Positions 8,925 to 18,250 of a stretch of 64,000 bases of DNA are shown here, piece after piece. Source of the stretch: JAJRVM01 sp041752115. Lineage in GTDB: Bacteria > Planctomycetota > Planctomycetia > Pirellulales > Pirellulaceae. The translations under genes and the position numbers were made by a program. A model generated the notes under the pieces. That model was given only the letters and a program-made list of their open reading frames with translations, ran no database searches and was not told the DNA's origin. The stretch covers positions 1 to 64,000 of the forward strand of contig JBGSHS010000342.1 in assembly GCA_041752115.1 (NCBI GenBank), read 5' to 3'. Within the stretch, counting starts at the first letter, position 1. The number at the start of each line of letters is the position of its first letter.

Positions 8925-9521
8925 TCACTGGGGCGTTGACAAAGGGTCTGCTTCCGCCACGGCACAGGTTGGACCAGCAGTACCAGACCGGTCGCGTCGG
9001 GGCGGCACCAGCTGTCCCCATTTCTTCAGCCGGTACCTGCAGATCACATAGTACAGTCCGTAGTAAGTAGGATACGCCAGCAGCAAACCGATCACGGTAC
9101 AGCCGAGCCACAACGGGGCAGCGATTTCGATCAAACGCGACCAGAAAAAAGTGACGGTCGGCCACCAGCCTGGCGGCGGCTCCGCCAGACGGATCCACCA
9201 GTCGCGGTGAACGGGGGCCCACCCCAACATGATCCGGCCCACGAAATAACAGAAATAGTAGATTGGCACCATCGTCGCGGGATTGGTGATCCAGACAATG
9301 GGCAGACCAATCATTTTGTTGGCCCGCAAGAGCCACGCCAGAAAGAAACTGATCATCATCTGGAAGCCGACGGTCGGTGTGAACGTCACGAACACCCCGA
9401 TGGCTGCACCCAGCGCCAGGCGATGCGGCGGATCATCCGCATGAAGTACATCGTGATAGATGAACTTCCGCGCACGACGCAGATAGAGACGGAAACGGGC
9501 GCGTATGTGGCGGCGGTACAT
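8925..9521 (-). CDS. DUF2062 membrane protein
   Basis: A 198-residue protein with DUF2062 signatures. A basic N-terminus (YRRHIRARFRLYLRRARK) is followed by a segment near LALGAAIGVFVTFTPTVGFQMM and a second helix pair including IVWITNPATMVPIYYFCYFVGR. This family of inner-membrane proteins has no settled function and is sometimes linked to glycosyltransferases or envelope biogenesis. The start at ATG 9521 follows CAGGGA; the open frame continues 64 codons upstream without conserved sequence. The stop abuts the sirtuin start, so the pair is coupled. Confidence 0.85.
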   Translation of the reverse strand: MYRRHIRARFRLYLRRARKFIYHDVLHADDPPHRLALGAAIGVFVTFTPTVGFQMMISFFLAWLLRANKMIGLPIVWITNPATMVPIYYFCYFVGRIMLGWAPVHRDWWIRLAEPPPGWWPTVTFFWSRLIEIAAPLWLGCTVIGLLLAYPTYYGLYYVICRYRLKKWGQLVPPRRDRSGTAGPTCAVAEADPLSTPQ

Positions 9522-9716
9522 CAGACGACGGCGTCCCTGAACGTTCCTCAAACGTCCGCCAGCAGGGGGCGATTCACAGCATTCGTGCGGGATCGTGCTG
9601 GCTGATGAGGCATGATTGTAGTCGGTTTCCCGTCCAACGGGGAGACTAAGGCGGCACGGAAACGCCGCTCCAATGCGGACAGGCGTGAGTCGCGGGGCGG
9701 GCGGGTGGAGCACGCG

Positions 9717-10724
9717 TCACAGCGATGAAGACGCTGGGGGCCGCCAAAGCTTGCCCTGCCAAGTGTCTCGCCGCCTCAGTTCCTGATCGATTGCCAGCCC
9801 CAAACCGGCCTTGTCGAGAGACCATGTCGGAGCGATGAAGTAAGGACCTGGAGCGTCCCCACCCAGCCGCTGGATCACCGTGTGGGGAGGAAGCACTTCC
9901 AACGCGTCGACCACCGCCGACACATACTCATCGCGATCAACCAGCCGTACACTGCCGCTGCGAACCTGATCCGCCAATGCCGTTCGCTCCACCACGTAGA
10001 GATTGTGGAGCTTGACCGCGTCGATATCCAGACGCGCCAGCTCGACGGCTGTGTCACGCATGTCCTGGGGCGATTCACCGGGTAATCCCAGGATCAGATG
10101 GGCCCCGATCTCGAACCCTCGGCCTCGGCTGCGCTGCACCGCAGCCACGGTCGCGTCGTGCGTGTGACCCCGGTTCATCCAGTGCAGCGAGCGGTTATGC
10201 ATCGTTTGCACCCCATACTCCACGGACAGAAACGTCCGCTCAGCCAGCTCCGTCAGCACGTCGAGAATCGCCTCATCAACGCAATCAGGGCGAGTTCCGA
10301 TCGCAATCCCCACCACGCGCGTGTCGGCCAATGCCTGCTCGTACAGCGCTCGCAGGCGGTCGACCGGAGCATACGTGTTGGTGGCGGGCTGGAAATAGGC
10401 AATGAACTGGCGGCAATCCGGATAGCGTCGCTCAAGACGCTCGATCCCCTCGGCCAGCTGAGTGCCGATGGGACGGCGAGGGCCCAGGGCGATGCTGAGC
10501 CGGCGACTGGGGCTGAAACTCTGGTTATTGCAGAAAACACACCCGCCGGTGGCCACCGTGCCATCGACGTTGGGACAGGTGAAGCCGCCGTCAAGGCTGA
10601 CCCGCTGTACCCGGCTGCCAAACTGGTACTGCAGGAAGAACCGGTAGGCGAAGTACCTCAAGCCGGCGTCACGCCAGTGATGTTGCCTGAGCCACTCTTC
10701 CGGACGCTGATACGTTGACGGCAA
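9717..10724 (-). CDS. TIGR01212-family radical SAM protein (YhcC-like)
   Basis: This 335-residue protein has an N-terminal iron-sulfur motif Cys50-x11-Cys62-x2-Cys65 within GGFTCPNVDG...GGCVFCNN, which is diagnostic of the YhcC/TIGR01212 radical SAM group. Further matches are QFIAYFQPATNTYAP, GIAIGTRPDC and LILGLPGES. The family is widespread, with no reaction established to my knowledge. The only in-frame start before a stop codon is TTG at 10724, 6 nt from a nearby palindrome; I see no strong Shine-Dalgarno. It leads the leftward group with DUF2062 (195 bp gap) and the sirtuin. Confidence 0.9.
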   Translation of the reverse strand: MPSTYQRPEEWLRQHHWRDAGLRYFAYRFFLQYQFGSRVQRVSLDGGFTCPNVDGTVATGGCVFCNNQSFSPSRRLSIALGPRRPIGTQLAEGIERLERRYPDCRQFIAYFQPATNTYAPVDRLRALYEQALADTRVVGIAIGTRPDCVDEAILDVLTELAERTFLSVEYGVQTMHNRSLHWMNRGHTHDATVAAVQRSRGRGFEIGAHLILGLPGESPQDMRDTAVELARLDIDAVKLHNLYVVERTALADQVRSGSVRLVDRDEYVSAVVDALEVLPPHTVIQRLGGDAPGPYFIAPTWSLDKAGLGLAIDQELRRRDTWQGKLWRPPASSSL

Positions 10725-10743
10725 AGGAGCACTCTACTAGAGT
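10715..10743 (+). promoter_or_regulatory. Sigma-70-like promoter for the FHA gene, overlapping a palindrome
   Basis: TTGACG (10715-10720) and TAGAGT (10738-10743) are spaced 17 bp, about 84 bp before the FHA start. The -10 lies in an ACTCTA-c-TAGAGT palindrome (10731-10743), a possible operator facing the divergent radical SAM gene. Confidence 0.35.
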
Positions 10744-10826
10744 AAAGTCTGGTGGTATAAACACTTCCATGGGGCAGTGACCGGCATAGTACGTGGCCGG
10801 TCGGTCTTGGACAAGGCAATCGATCC

Positions 10827-11282
10827 ATGCTTGGCGAACTCGTTCCAGTGGGTGGCGGGGATCCGATTCCGCTGCTGAAGAAGAAACTGCTCGTCGGGCG
10901 CCGTGAAGGCTGCGATATCACGTTGCGTTTCGCCAATGTTTCCGCTCATCACTGCCAGCTCTCTCTCGAGCAGGGATACTGGTTTGTGAAGGACTTGAAG
11001 AGCCGCAACGGGACCAAAGTCAATGGTGCGCGGGTGTCGCGTAAACGGATAGATCCCGGAGATACCATCGCTATTGCCAAACACAAGTACACGGTGAACT
11101 ACTCGCCCGTGGACCTGGGCGCCGCTGGGCCGCCGCCGCCGGATGAGGAAGAAATCAACGAGATTCTCGGACGGTCGCTGTTGGATCGCGCAGGCTTGAT
11201 CCGTAAACGGACCCCCGATGACCGGTATAACCTGATCGAAGATTCTGAAGGCCGGTTCAAAGATCCCAATCGGCCTGTATGA
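10827..11282 (+). CDS. FHA-domain protein
   Basis: A 151-residue cytoplasmic protein. Residues about 15-95 form a forkhead-associated domain: VGRREGCDITL, NVSAHHCQLSL and LKSRNGTKVNG supply the Arg, Ser/His and Asn used to bind phosphothreonine. The C-terminal 55 residues are Pro/Glu-rich (PPPPDEEEINEI) and predicted disordered. The likely role is a phosphopeptide adaptor for Ser/Thr kinase signalling, abundant in planctomycetes. No kinase or phosphatase lies adjacent. It diverges from the radical SAM gene. Confidence 0.88.
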   Translation: MLGELVPVGGGDPIPLLKKKLLVGRREGCDITLRFANVSAHHCQLSLEQGYWFVKDLKSRNGTKVNGARVSRKRIDPGDTIAIAKHKYTVNYSPVDLGAAGPPPPDEEEINEILGRSLLDRAGLIRKRTPDDRYNLIEDSEGRFKDPNRPV

Positions 11283-11976
11283 CTTGGCGCGGAGAACGCA
11301 TCTGAGGAGGCCATGCCGGGCTGCCTAGACTGGCACGGCCCAGTGCGTCAACGGCCCAGTGCGGCTGTAACTCGCTGGCAGGTCGTTGATAACACGCCGA
11401 ATCGCACAGAGATACTCCGGGCTGCCAAGGCTCGTGGCGCACCCGTCGGATTGCTTTTCTCCGTGCACCGCCAGGCGTGCACCTTTTTCCACCCCCGAAG
11501 GCAATGACTCCTGCTTGAGCTTGGGGCCGCCTCTTGGTCAATGCGTACACGGGGTCGAGCATTGTGCGGACGCCTCCACCGGTCGAAGGGCTACCGGGCG
11601 GCGAGAAGGGGAAAAAATGGAGTGTCGGCGACATCCACTGGTTTGCCATGGCCGCGATTCGCAGTTGGCTCAGTGGGTTCTGTTCTCGGGGCGGTTGAGC
11701 TGCAGCGAGCGATGTCCTACGATCTGGCAGAAGCGCTGAAGGTGTGTCGCGGTTTGTCGAAAGAGACTGCTGCACACAGAACCGTGCGTGTCAAAGTCAT
11801 CTTCTGGCAAGGCACGCCGGTAACCGGAAAGAAGGGTGTGGCGGTAGTGATCGACCTTCGGCGAGCTGGGTGGTGCGTGGGGCAACTGGTGGTCGGGACG
11901 TGTCGCAGAGGCTGGATCGTCCGTTGTAAGGACGTGACGAGTGCCACGAACTGCTACGGATGGAAACGATACGAAG
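11283..11976. other. 694-bp gene-free stretch with a short direct repeat
   Basis: I see no convincing gene here. Reading frames on both strands (for example 11541-12044 plus and 11257-11775 minus) have Arg/Pro-rich, family-less translations. A 13-bp direct repeat ACGGCCCAGTGCG occurs at 11335-11347 and 11351-11363. It may hold a long leader for the following gene or a decayed gene. Confidence 0.45.
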
Positions 11977-13149
11977 ATGACAAGCACGCGGATTTATCTG
12001 GACAACGCGGCCACGAGCTGGCCGAAGCCGCAATCGGTCTATGAGGCGGTGGACTACTACCAACGCGAACTGGGGGCTACGACGGGACGGGGTGCCTATC
12101 GGGAGGCCGATGAGGTGGAACGTGAAGTCGCTCGCACCCGGTTGCAACTGGTGGAGTTGATTGGGGCCGACGAGCCTCAGAGAGTGGTGTTCACGGCCAA
12201 CGGCACCGAGTCGCTGAATCTGGCGATACATGGGATTCTGCGTCCGGGCGATCATGTCGTGACGAGCGTGGTCGATCACAATTCGGTCTTGCGACCGCTC
12301 CGCTTTCTGCAGGAAAGAATGGGGATTGAGGTGGATCGCGTTCCCTGTGGTGCAGACGGGATCGTCGATCCGGAGGATATCCGAAGGGCGCTGAAGCCCA
12401 ACACCCGCCTGATTGCCCTGGTGCACGCTTCCAATGTCACTGGTGCTCTGCAGCCAATCGAGTCGGTGGGGCAGATTGCGGAACAAAGTGGCGTGTACTA
12501 TCTGGTGGATGCTGCTCAATCGCTCGGGCATCTGCCGATCGACGTACGTCGTGTGCGTGCCCACCTGTTTGCTGCGCCGGCGCATAAGGGCTTGCTCGGT
12601 CCGTCTGGTCTGGGTGTGCTGTATATCGCCCCCGGATGCGAACAGATTCTGAATCCGTTGCGTCAAGGTGGCACAGGGACTCACAGCGATGAGGATCGTC
12701 AGCCCGATTCGCTCCCGGACAAATACGAGCCAGGGAATCTGAACGTGCCGGCTGTCATGGGGCTCGGCAAATCGCTGGACTTCCTGCAGCAACAGGGGCT
12801 CGATCGCATCCACGAACATGCCATGCGGCTGACCAGCCAGTTGCTGGAGGGGTTTGCCGGGATTGATGGAGTTCGCGTTTATGGGCCGCGAAACTCGCGC
12901 AGGCAGTTGGGGGTGGTAAGTATCAGTGTGGAGGGAACCGATCCGCGGCAAGTGGCCGGCATGCTCGACTCGGGCCACCGCATTCAGACTCGAGCGGGTA
13001 TACAATGTGCACCCTTGATGCACCAGGCGCTGGGAACGACTGCACTGGGGGGAACGGTGCGATTCAGCACGAGCATCTTTACCACTCCGGAAGAAGTGGA
13101 GGCGGCCGTCCGGGCCGTGGCGGACATCGCGGCCGCCGTCGTCGCCTGA
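11977..13149 (+). CDS. Class V aminotransferase, cysteine desulfurase-like (SufS/TIGR01977 type)
   Basis: This 390-residue PLP enzyme begins RIYLDNAATSWPKP. The Schiff-base lysine is Lys204 in APAHKGLLGPSGLGVLY. A catalytic-type cysteine, Cys344, sits in RAGIQCAPLMHQALGT, so the residues for taking sulfur from cysteine are present. The HKGLLGPSG pattern fits the TIGR01977 subgroup, often next to selenium or sulfur genes. No suf/isc gene adjoins it, so the physiological acceptor is unknown. ATG 11977 was preferred; an in-frame GTG 12 codons upstream is possible. The next gene encodes a Cys-cluster protein 167 bp downstream. Confidence 0.88.
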   Translation: MTSTRIYLDNAATSWPKPQSVYEAVDYYQRELGATTGRGAYREADEVEREVARTRLQLVELIGADEPQRVVFTANGTESLNLAIHGILRPGDHVVTSVVDHNSVLRPLRFLQERMGIEVDRVPCGADGIVDPEDIRRALKPNTRLIALVHASNVTGALQPIESVGQIAEQSGVYYLVDAAQSLGHLPIDVRRVRAHLFAAPAHKGLLGPSGLGVLYIAPGCEQILNPLRQGGTGTHSDEDRQPDSLPDKYEPGNLNVPAVMGLGKSLDFLQQQGLDRIHEHAMRLTSQLLEGFAGIDGVRVYGPRNSRRQLGVVSISVEGTDPRQVAGMLDSGHRIQTRAGIQCAPLMHQALGTTALGGTVRFSTSIFTTPEEVEAAVRAVADIAAAVVA

Positions 13150-13316
13150 TGGGGACACTCCTGTGTGCATCGAATGTGGTGCCGATCATTCAGCAAGGTG
13201 GGGCGGTCGAATTACGTCGGGAGATCGGGCGCGAACCGTATGGCGCTCGGCGATTTTCTTTCGCTGGCTCGCCACATCCAACAGCGGAACTGTCATCCAC
13301 ACCAAGGAATTACGTC

Positions 13317-13739
13317 ATGGCGGACCAACCGTGGTATCAGGCGGGACTTCGATTTACGTGTACGGGGTGCGGCGACTGCTGCACTGGGGCTCCAGGTTTT
13401 GTGTGGGTGAATAAACAAGAGATTGCGGCCCTGGCTGCTGCCATGGGATACGACGACGTGTTGGCTTTCGAGCAGGAGTATGTTCGACGGGTGGGGGTCC
13501 GCCGCAGCCTGAAGGAGCGAAAGGGCAACTTCGACTGTGTGCTGTTGGACCCGGTGACTCGCAAGTGCTGTGCTTATGAAGCTCGGCCTCGCCAATGTCG
13601 CACTTGGCCCTTCTGGGATTCCAACGTCGCGTCGCCGGAAGCTTGGCAGCGGACATGTGAGATTTGTCCCGGAAGTGGCCAAGGAAAACTGTATCAGTTA
13701 GCCGATATAGAATCGCAACGGCGGACGATGCACATCTGA
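13317..13739 (+). CDS. YkgJ-family cysteine-cluster protein
   Basis: A 140-residue protein of the YkgJ/CxxCxxCC zinc- or iron-chelating family (PF03692). The motif reads CTGCGDCCTGAPGFVWV near residue 15, with further cysteines in RKCCAYEARPRQCRTWPFW and CEICPGSG. Such proteins bind Fe or Zn and have no clear reaction. AAGGA sits 8 nt before ATG 13317. It follows the cysteine desulfurase-like gene on the same strand, so a link to iron-sulfur supply is conceivable but unproven. Confidence 0.88.
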   Translation: MADQPWYQAGLRFTCTGCGDCCTGAPGFVWVNKQEIAALAAAMGYDDVLAFEQEYVRRVGVRRSLKERKGNFDCVLLDPVTRKCCAYEARPRQCRTWPFWDSNVASPEAWQRTCEICPGSGQGKLYQLADIESQRRTMHI

Positions 13740-14176
13740 AGTGATTCTTGGTGTGATAGCGGAATGAACTCACGCAACGTGCGAGAAGTCCGTTCTGTGC
13801 CGACTTTGCGGATTGGTTGAAGTTGGCAGTCTGGATGGTCGATAATGCCATCATGCCCGCTGTGCGCTACACTCGCTTCGAGCAGTGCAATCGCTGGAAA
13901 CACTTAAATCGCAATGGCTTACGATGAATCGGGGGCTACTGCAGCTGGGATGTTGTCGTAAGTGTTTGAAGTTTATACAGTTACGGAAATACTCGGGTCA
14001 TCGAATGCGTTTCGCTACGGGGCGAAAAAGGAGCGAATCAACCGGTTGAGTGGGTCACGAGCAAGACGAATGAGCTTGACTCTAGTGCTTACGGCATTTA
14101 CACTTGGAGCAACAAGAGGCGGGTCGAAGGACCGACGTTTCCTCACCTTTTGAGTGCCCAGCGAGGGAGTTGAGTC
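13740..14176. other. 437-bp leader region of the HU-like gene
   Basis: No gene is supportable. It contains the promoter at 14076-14104 and a comparatively AT-rich stretch (13890-14000). Confidence 0.55.
14076..14104 (+). promoter_or_regulatory. Strong sigma-70-like promoter for the HU-like gene
   Basis: TTGACT (14076-14081) and TACACT (14099-14104) are separated by 17 bp, 72 bp before the GTG start. This fits high expression expected of a nucleoid protein. Confidence 0.55.
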
Positions 14177-14635
14177 GTGACCAAGAAAGAGATCGTCAAG
14201 ACGATTTCCGAAGAGATCGGTTTGACCCAACTTAAGACTAAGGAAATCGTGCAGAAAACGTTTGATGCAATCGTTTGTGCACTGGTGGAAGAAAAACGCA
14301 TCGAGCTGCGGAACTTCGGCGTATTTGAAGTCAAGAAGCGCGCTGCCCGCAAGGCGCGTAACCCTCGTACTGGCCAAAGGGTCGATGTGCCTGAGAAGTA
14401 CGTGGTGACCTTCAAGCCGGGCAAGGAAATGGAAGAGCGAGTACGGCAGCTGGAGCGCGAGGCCGCAGAGGCCCGCGAAGCTGCTCAGCGCGCTCAAGCC
14501 CACGCGGCGATGCTACGAATGACACCTGGGGTGGGGGTAAGTCCCCCAGCACCCTCGTCCGCGGATGCCACCGCAGCCTCGGAGACAGTTGGTACGCCTC
14601 AGAGTTACGGAACGAATTCGGGAGGAAATGGGTAG
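14177..14635 (+). CDS. HU/IHF-family DNA-binding protein with extended C-terminal tail
   Basis: This 152-residue protein has a full HU domain in residues 1-90: TKKEIVKTISEEIGLTQLKTKEIV, then RNFGVFEVKKRAARKARNPRTG, the DNA-contacting beta arm signature. HU proteins bend and compact DNA. The rest (91-152) is a Glu/Ala/Arg helix (ERVRQLEREAAEAREAAQRAQ) likely to form a coiled coil, then a Pro/Ala/Ser tail, so it is about 60 residues longer than E. coli HU. The start is GTG with GAGGGAG 8 nt before it. Confidence 0.92.
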   Translation: MTKKEIVKTISEEIGLTQLKTKEIVQKTFDAIVCALVEEKRIELRNFGVFEVKKRAARKARNPRTGQRVDVPEKYVVTFKPGKEMEERVRQLEREAAEAREAAQRAQAHAAMLRMTPGVGVSPPAPSSADATAASETVGTPQSYGTNSGGNG

Positions 14636-14916
14636 GCGATTCAGGTACCGGCCGTGGGTCCGCCCAGGACACTGCTGGTCAGTCTTGACTCGACTGCAGG
14701 GAAGCAGCTATACCCGCCACTGCTCGTCTCTGGCCGTCCGGCCACACGAATCGTTTTCTGCTCAGGCTGCGCGGCGATGGGTCCGCACCGAAATCACAAG
14801 ATGGAACACGGACAGGCTGGCTCAACGCGAACCAGTCGGTTTGTGACAAGGAAGTTTTCTGCACGCGCATTCGCGCGCCGGAAAGCGATGCATTCTCTTC
14901 AGGGAGGATTGATTCG

Positions 14917-15135
14917 ATGCGTCGAATCTGCTACGCGCTGTTGCTTTGCACGCTGCTGAGTACCAGTGTTGGGTGTTTCTTGCCCATCTACTCGGCGGAT
15001 CGCTCCCGCCGAACTCGGCAGTTGATTTTCACTTCCGAAGATATGCGGCAGATGCTCAACCAATGGGAACGAGTCTGGTTCCTCGATCAGCCGGATCACA
15101 TGAATCCCGAACGTGTCCACGGTGGTGTGATCTAG
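14917..15135 (+). CDS. Small putative lipoprotein
   Basis: A 72-residue protein with a signal sequence (MRRICYALLLCTLLSTSVGC) whose Cys20 could be lipidated (STSVGC lipobox). The mature part is only about 52 residues (FLPIYSADRSRRTRQLIFTS...), charged and without a domain I recognise. AGGGAGGA precedes the ATG by about 9 nt, supporting expression. Probably a planctomycete-specific envelope protein; function unknown. Confidence 0.7.
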   Translation: MRRICYALLLCTLLSTSVGCFLPIYSADRSRRTRQLIFTSEDMRQMLNQWERVWFLDQPDHMNPERVHGGVI

Positions 15136-16000
15136 CCAGGCGGGCCTGCCGTGCCGACGATTGGGTGCCACGTGCTGCGACGGTGGAGTGGCCTGCATCG
15201 AGCGATCGATGCTTGGTTGCCCTGTCCGCTGCACGTTCGGCCAATCGTTCGGACTTGGTTGAGCCAGCCGGGCTGACGAACGAGCGCAGTGCTATGCCAC
15301 TGGGTCTGCGCTCGCGATTTGGTGCTGCATCGACCCAGAGTGCGTGTTGATCCGGTTGGGTACTGACGATGGCTGTGCCCTTGGCGGCCGATTCATCGGA
15401 GCGTACCCCTCACAGAGGTTCCTGGACGGGTTATTAGCCATTTCGTCAGAGGACCGACTCAAAGTGGTGCTTCGAGTGTTCGCGCATCGGAAGACGTGTG
15501 CACACTGGCGTACGGGCGCAGCGCCGCCGCTTCGCTCAGGGGGGACGTCTCGCCGGGGCATCCGCCCTTTCTTCTGCTGGAGCGTGTCAGCTTCTCAAGC
15601 CTGATCGGTGGGGCAATTCGGACGCCGGACTCCTCGGTATCACCGGATCCCTGCTCTGGCAGCTGACGGTTCGCGTCGGGGCCAGCGATGTTAGAGTCGG
15701 TCGCGCCCGCTATCAGGAACTTGAATGTGGAGCCGACTGATGAACACTTGCGCCGAGGGTCCGCTGGTCGCGGCGATGCGCGGTGGTCTCGGCGTGCTCA
15801 GTCGGGCAGAGCCGGCGGTCCATTCTGTCGCGACCGGGCAGCCGAGCTTCGTGTATTATCCGGCATCGAGGGGAAGGCGAGCCGGGCAGCGGTAGCCGCC
15901 CTGTTGCCGGTGTCGAGTTGCCGTTAGACTGGCCATTTTGCGGGGCGGGAGGGAATCCTGTGGTGTTCCGGGGAGCTTGCCTAACGGGTGGACGAGATTG
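15136..16000. other. 865-bp gene-free stretch
   Basis: The reading frames here (for example 15498-15740 and 15688-15927 plus) give compositionally biased translations with no family resemblance or ribosome-binding site. I cannot assign a feature. Confidence 0.45.
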
Positions 16001-16945
16001 GTGACGAACTTACCGGTGAACAGTCAGGTGGACTTGCGGACGCGTCTGGGACGGTTGGAATTGTCCAATCCGATTCTGGTGGCCAGTGGTACGTTTGGGT
16101 ATGCGCGGGAGATGCAACATCTGGTTGACTTGACGCGATTGGGTGGGGTCATACCCAAGACGGTGACTGCCCAACCGCGAAGCGGCAATGCGCCATGGCG
16201 GACCGTCGAAACGGCTGCCGGTCTGCTCAACTCGATTGGGTTGGACAACGACGGGATTGACGCGTTCATAGCGCATCATCTGCCGTATTTGCGCCAGATT
16301 GGCACGCGCGTGATCGTCAGTATCGCCGGACGCACGCCGGGAGAGTACGTGCAGATGGCCGGCCAGTTGCAGCAAGCGGGGGGCGCCGATGCGTTGGAGT
16401 TGAACATTTCCTGTCCGAACGTGACGGGCGGGGTCGATTTCGGTACGGATCCGGAGGCGTGTCACCGCCTGGTATCGGCGGTGCGTGAGGCGTGTGATCT
16501 GCCGATCATCGCCAAGTTGACTCCGAACGTGACGAGTATTCGGGAAATCGCCCAGGCGGCGGCTGCGGCTCAGGCGGATGCGGTGAGCGTGATTAACACG
16601 CTCCTGGGGATGGCCATCGATTGGCGCATGCGCCGGCCCTTGCTGGGGAACGTGATGGGAGGGCTGAGCGGGCCGGCGATCAAGCCGGTGGCATTGCGCT
16701 GTGTCTATCAGGTAGCTCAGGCGATCGATATTCCGGTGGTGGGAATTGGTGGGATCGCGACGATTGACGATGTGATGGAGTTTCTGGTGGCAGGGGCGGC
16801 CGCCGTGCAGATCGGGACGGCCAACTATTACGACCCGACGATATCGCAGCGGCTCGTGGAGCAGCTGCCTGCAGCGCTGCAGCAGGCCGGTGTGAGTGGT
16901 GTGGGTGAGATCATCGGGACGATTCGGGATGGTCGGCGGTCGTGA
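16001..16945 (+). CDS. pyrD: Dihydroorotate dehydrogenase, class 1B-like catalytic subunit
   Basis: This 314-residue FMN enzyme shows NPILVASGTFGYAREM, GVIPKTVTAQPRSGN and GLDNDGIDAF. Then come ELNISCPNVTGG with the class 1 catalytic cysteine, IIAKLTPNVTSI, GLSGPAIKPVALRCVY and GVGIGGIATIDDVMEFLVAGAAAVQIG. It oxidises dihydroorotate to orotate in pyrimidine synthesis. Sequence is closest to class 1B (PyrDB), which normally pairs with PyrK; no pyrK is adjacent. Start GTG 16001 is chosen over the longer frame (ATG-like starts from 15938) because family similarity begins just after it; TTG 15998 is also possible. Confidence 0.9.
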   Translation: MTNLPVNSQVDLRTRLGRLELSNPILVASGTFGYAREMQHLVDLTRLGGVIPKTVTAQPRSGNAPWRTVETAAGLLNSIGLDNDGIDAFIAHHLPYLRQIGTRVIVSIAGRTPGEYVQMAGQLQQAGGADALELNISCPNVTGGVDFGTDPEACHRLVSAVREACDLPIIAKLTPNVTSIREIAQAAAAAQADAVSVINTLLGMAIDWRMRRPLLGNVMGGLSGPAIKPVALRCVYQVAQAIDIPVVGIGGIATIDDVMEFLVAGAAAVQIGTANYYDPTISQRLVEQLPAALQQAGVSGVGEIIGTIRDGRRS

Positions 16946-17009
16946 ACGGACGATGAGAGGGTGGGGAACTTGTTGCCAGTGATGCGGCTTAGCGCCGGTA
17001 CGATGACGG

Positions 17010-17026
17010 GCGCGCGGTGTGCGCGC
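17010..17026. repeat. GC hairpin between pyrD and trpS
   Basis: GCGCGC (17010-17015), 5-nt loop, GCGCGC (17021-17026). It may end the pyrD transcript; no T-tract follows. Confidence 0.3.
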
Positions 17027-17065
17027 TCGCAGAAACGAATGGCTTTCTACCTTGTTGATTGACTC

Positions 17066-18031
17066 ATGCGAGTGCTATCTGGAATTCAACCGACGGGTCG
17101 TTTTCACTGGGGCAATTACTTCGGCGCAATCCGTCAGTACATTGCGTTACAGCATGAAGACGAAGCGTATTACTTCATTGCCAATCTGCACGCGTTGACA
17201 ACCGTGCGTGATCCGCAGCGGCTGCGCGAGGCCACCTACGACGCGGCACTCGACCTGCTGGCCCTCGGCTTGAATCCTCAGCACGCCGTGCTGTTTGTGC
17301 AGTCCGATGTGCCGGAAGTATCGGAGTTGTGCTGGTTGCTGATGACCGGAACTCCGATGGGATTGCTCGAGCGATGCCACGCGTACAAGGAGAAGAAAGC
17401 GCGGGGGCTGACCGCGGATGCCGGTTTGTTCACTTATCCGGTCCTGATGGCTGCCGATATTCTGGCCTACGATGCCGATGTGGTGCCAGTCGGAGAGGAT
17501 CAGGTGCAGCACATCGAAGTCTGTCGCGACCTGGCCCGCAGCTTCAATCACACATTTGGCGAGGTGTTCAATATCCCTCAAGCCCAGTTGCTCGACAGTT
17601 CAGCCAAAGTCCCCGGTACGGATGGGGAGAAGATGTCCAAGAGCTACAATAATACCATTGAGATCTTCGAAGATCCCAGGTCGGTCCGCAAGAAGGTGAT
17701 GCGGATCACCACGGATTCGCGCCCGATGGAAGAGCCGAAAGATCCGGAAACCGACCATCTGTTTCAGCTCTATTGGCTGTTTGCAGATGATGTGCAGAGA
17801 GAGGAGATGGCAGCCATGTATCGTCGCGGCGGTTTCGGTTACGGCAGTGTCAAGAAGGAACTGGCGGCCGTGGCGGAAGAGTATTTTGCGGAAGCGCGTC
17901 AGCGTCGCCTCGCGTTGGCTGCGGATCGTGAGAAGGTCGAACAGATTCTGGCTGAGGGAGCTCAGCGGGCGCGTCGCAAGGCGGCCCAGGTGCTGCGACG
18001 GGCCCAGCAGGCTTGTGGTTTGGGAGTGTGA
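17066..18031 (+). CDS. trpS: Tryptophan-tRNA ligase
   Basis: A 321-residue class I aminoacyl-tRNA synthetase. The HIGH-type motif is HWGN at residues 14-17 (GIQPTGRFHWGNYFG). KMSKS is exact at residues 189-193 (GTDGEKMSKSYNN). AYDADVVPVGEDQVQHIE is the TrpS tryptophan-site segment. It charges tRNA-Trp in the cytoplasm. Length and motif spacing match bacterial TrpS. ATG 17066 is the family start although no Shine-Dalgarno is obvious; no T-box-like leader is seen. Confidence 0.96.
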   Translation: MRVLSGIQPTGRFHWGNYFGAIRQYIALQHEDEAYYFIANLHALTTVRDPQRLREATYDAALDLLALGLNPQHAVLFVQSDVPEVSELCWLLMTGTPMGLLERCHAYKEKKARGLTADAGLFTYPVLMAADILAYDADVVPVGEDQVQHIEVCRDLARSFNHTFGEVFNIPQAQLLDSSAKVPGTDGEKMSKSYNNTIEIFEDPRSVRKKVMRITTDSRPMEEPKDPETDHLFQLYWLFADDVQREEMAAMYRRGGFGYGSVKKELAAVAEEYFAEARQRRLALAADREKVEQILAEGAQRARRKAAQVLRRAQQACGLGV

Positions 18032-18250
18032 GCTGAGGGAGATCAGCCCAACGGAGGCAGGCCCCGAGGCAGGTGGGCCGGGACAGCTGGAAGGACAATC
18101 GATCTCTGCGGTGATTCATCAATCTTCCGTGTCGCGTCTCGATGGCCGGCAGAACTGAGCCGCTGGTATGAGCGGGCAAGTTGCCGCCAGGGACGCCGCC
18201 ACGGTCCACCTGGAACCGAGCGAGCCATTTGAACGCTTGCCGCTGCGAAC

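Noticed and set aside
11257..11775. Minus-strand frame of 172 codons
   Set aside because: Overlaps the FHA gene end and has biased composition; probably a GC-rich chance frame.
11541..12044. Plus-strand reading frame of 167 codons before the aminotransferase gene
   Set aside because: Arg-rich translation without family, overlaps the aminotransferase start, and has no ribosome-binding site.
11797..13170. Minus-strand frame of 457 codons across the aminotransferase gene
   Set aside because: Antisense shadow of a gene with a clear PLP lysine and catalytic cysteine.
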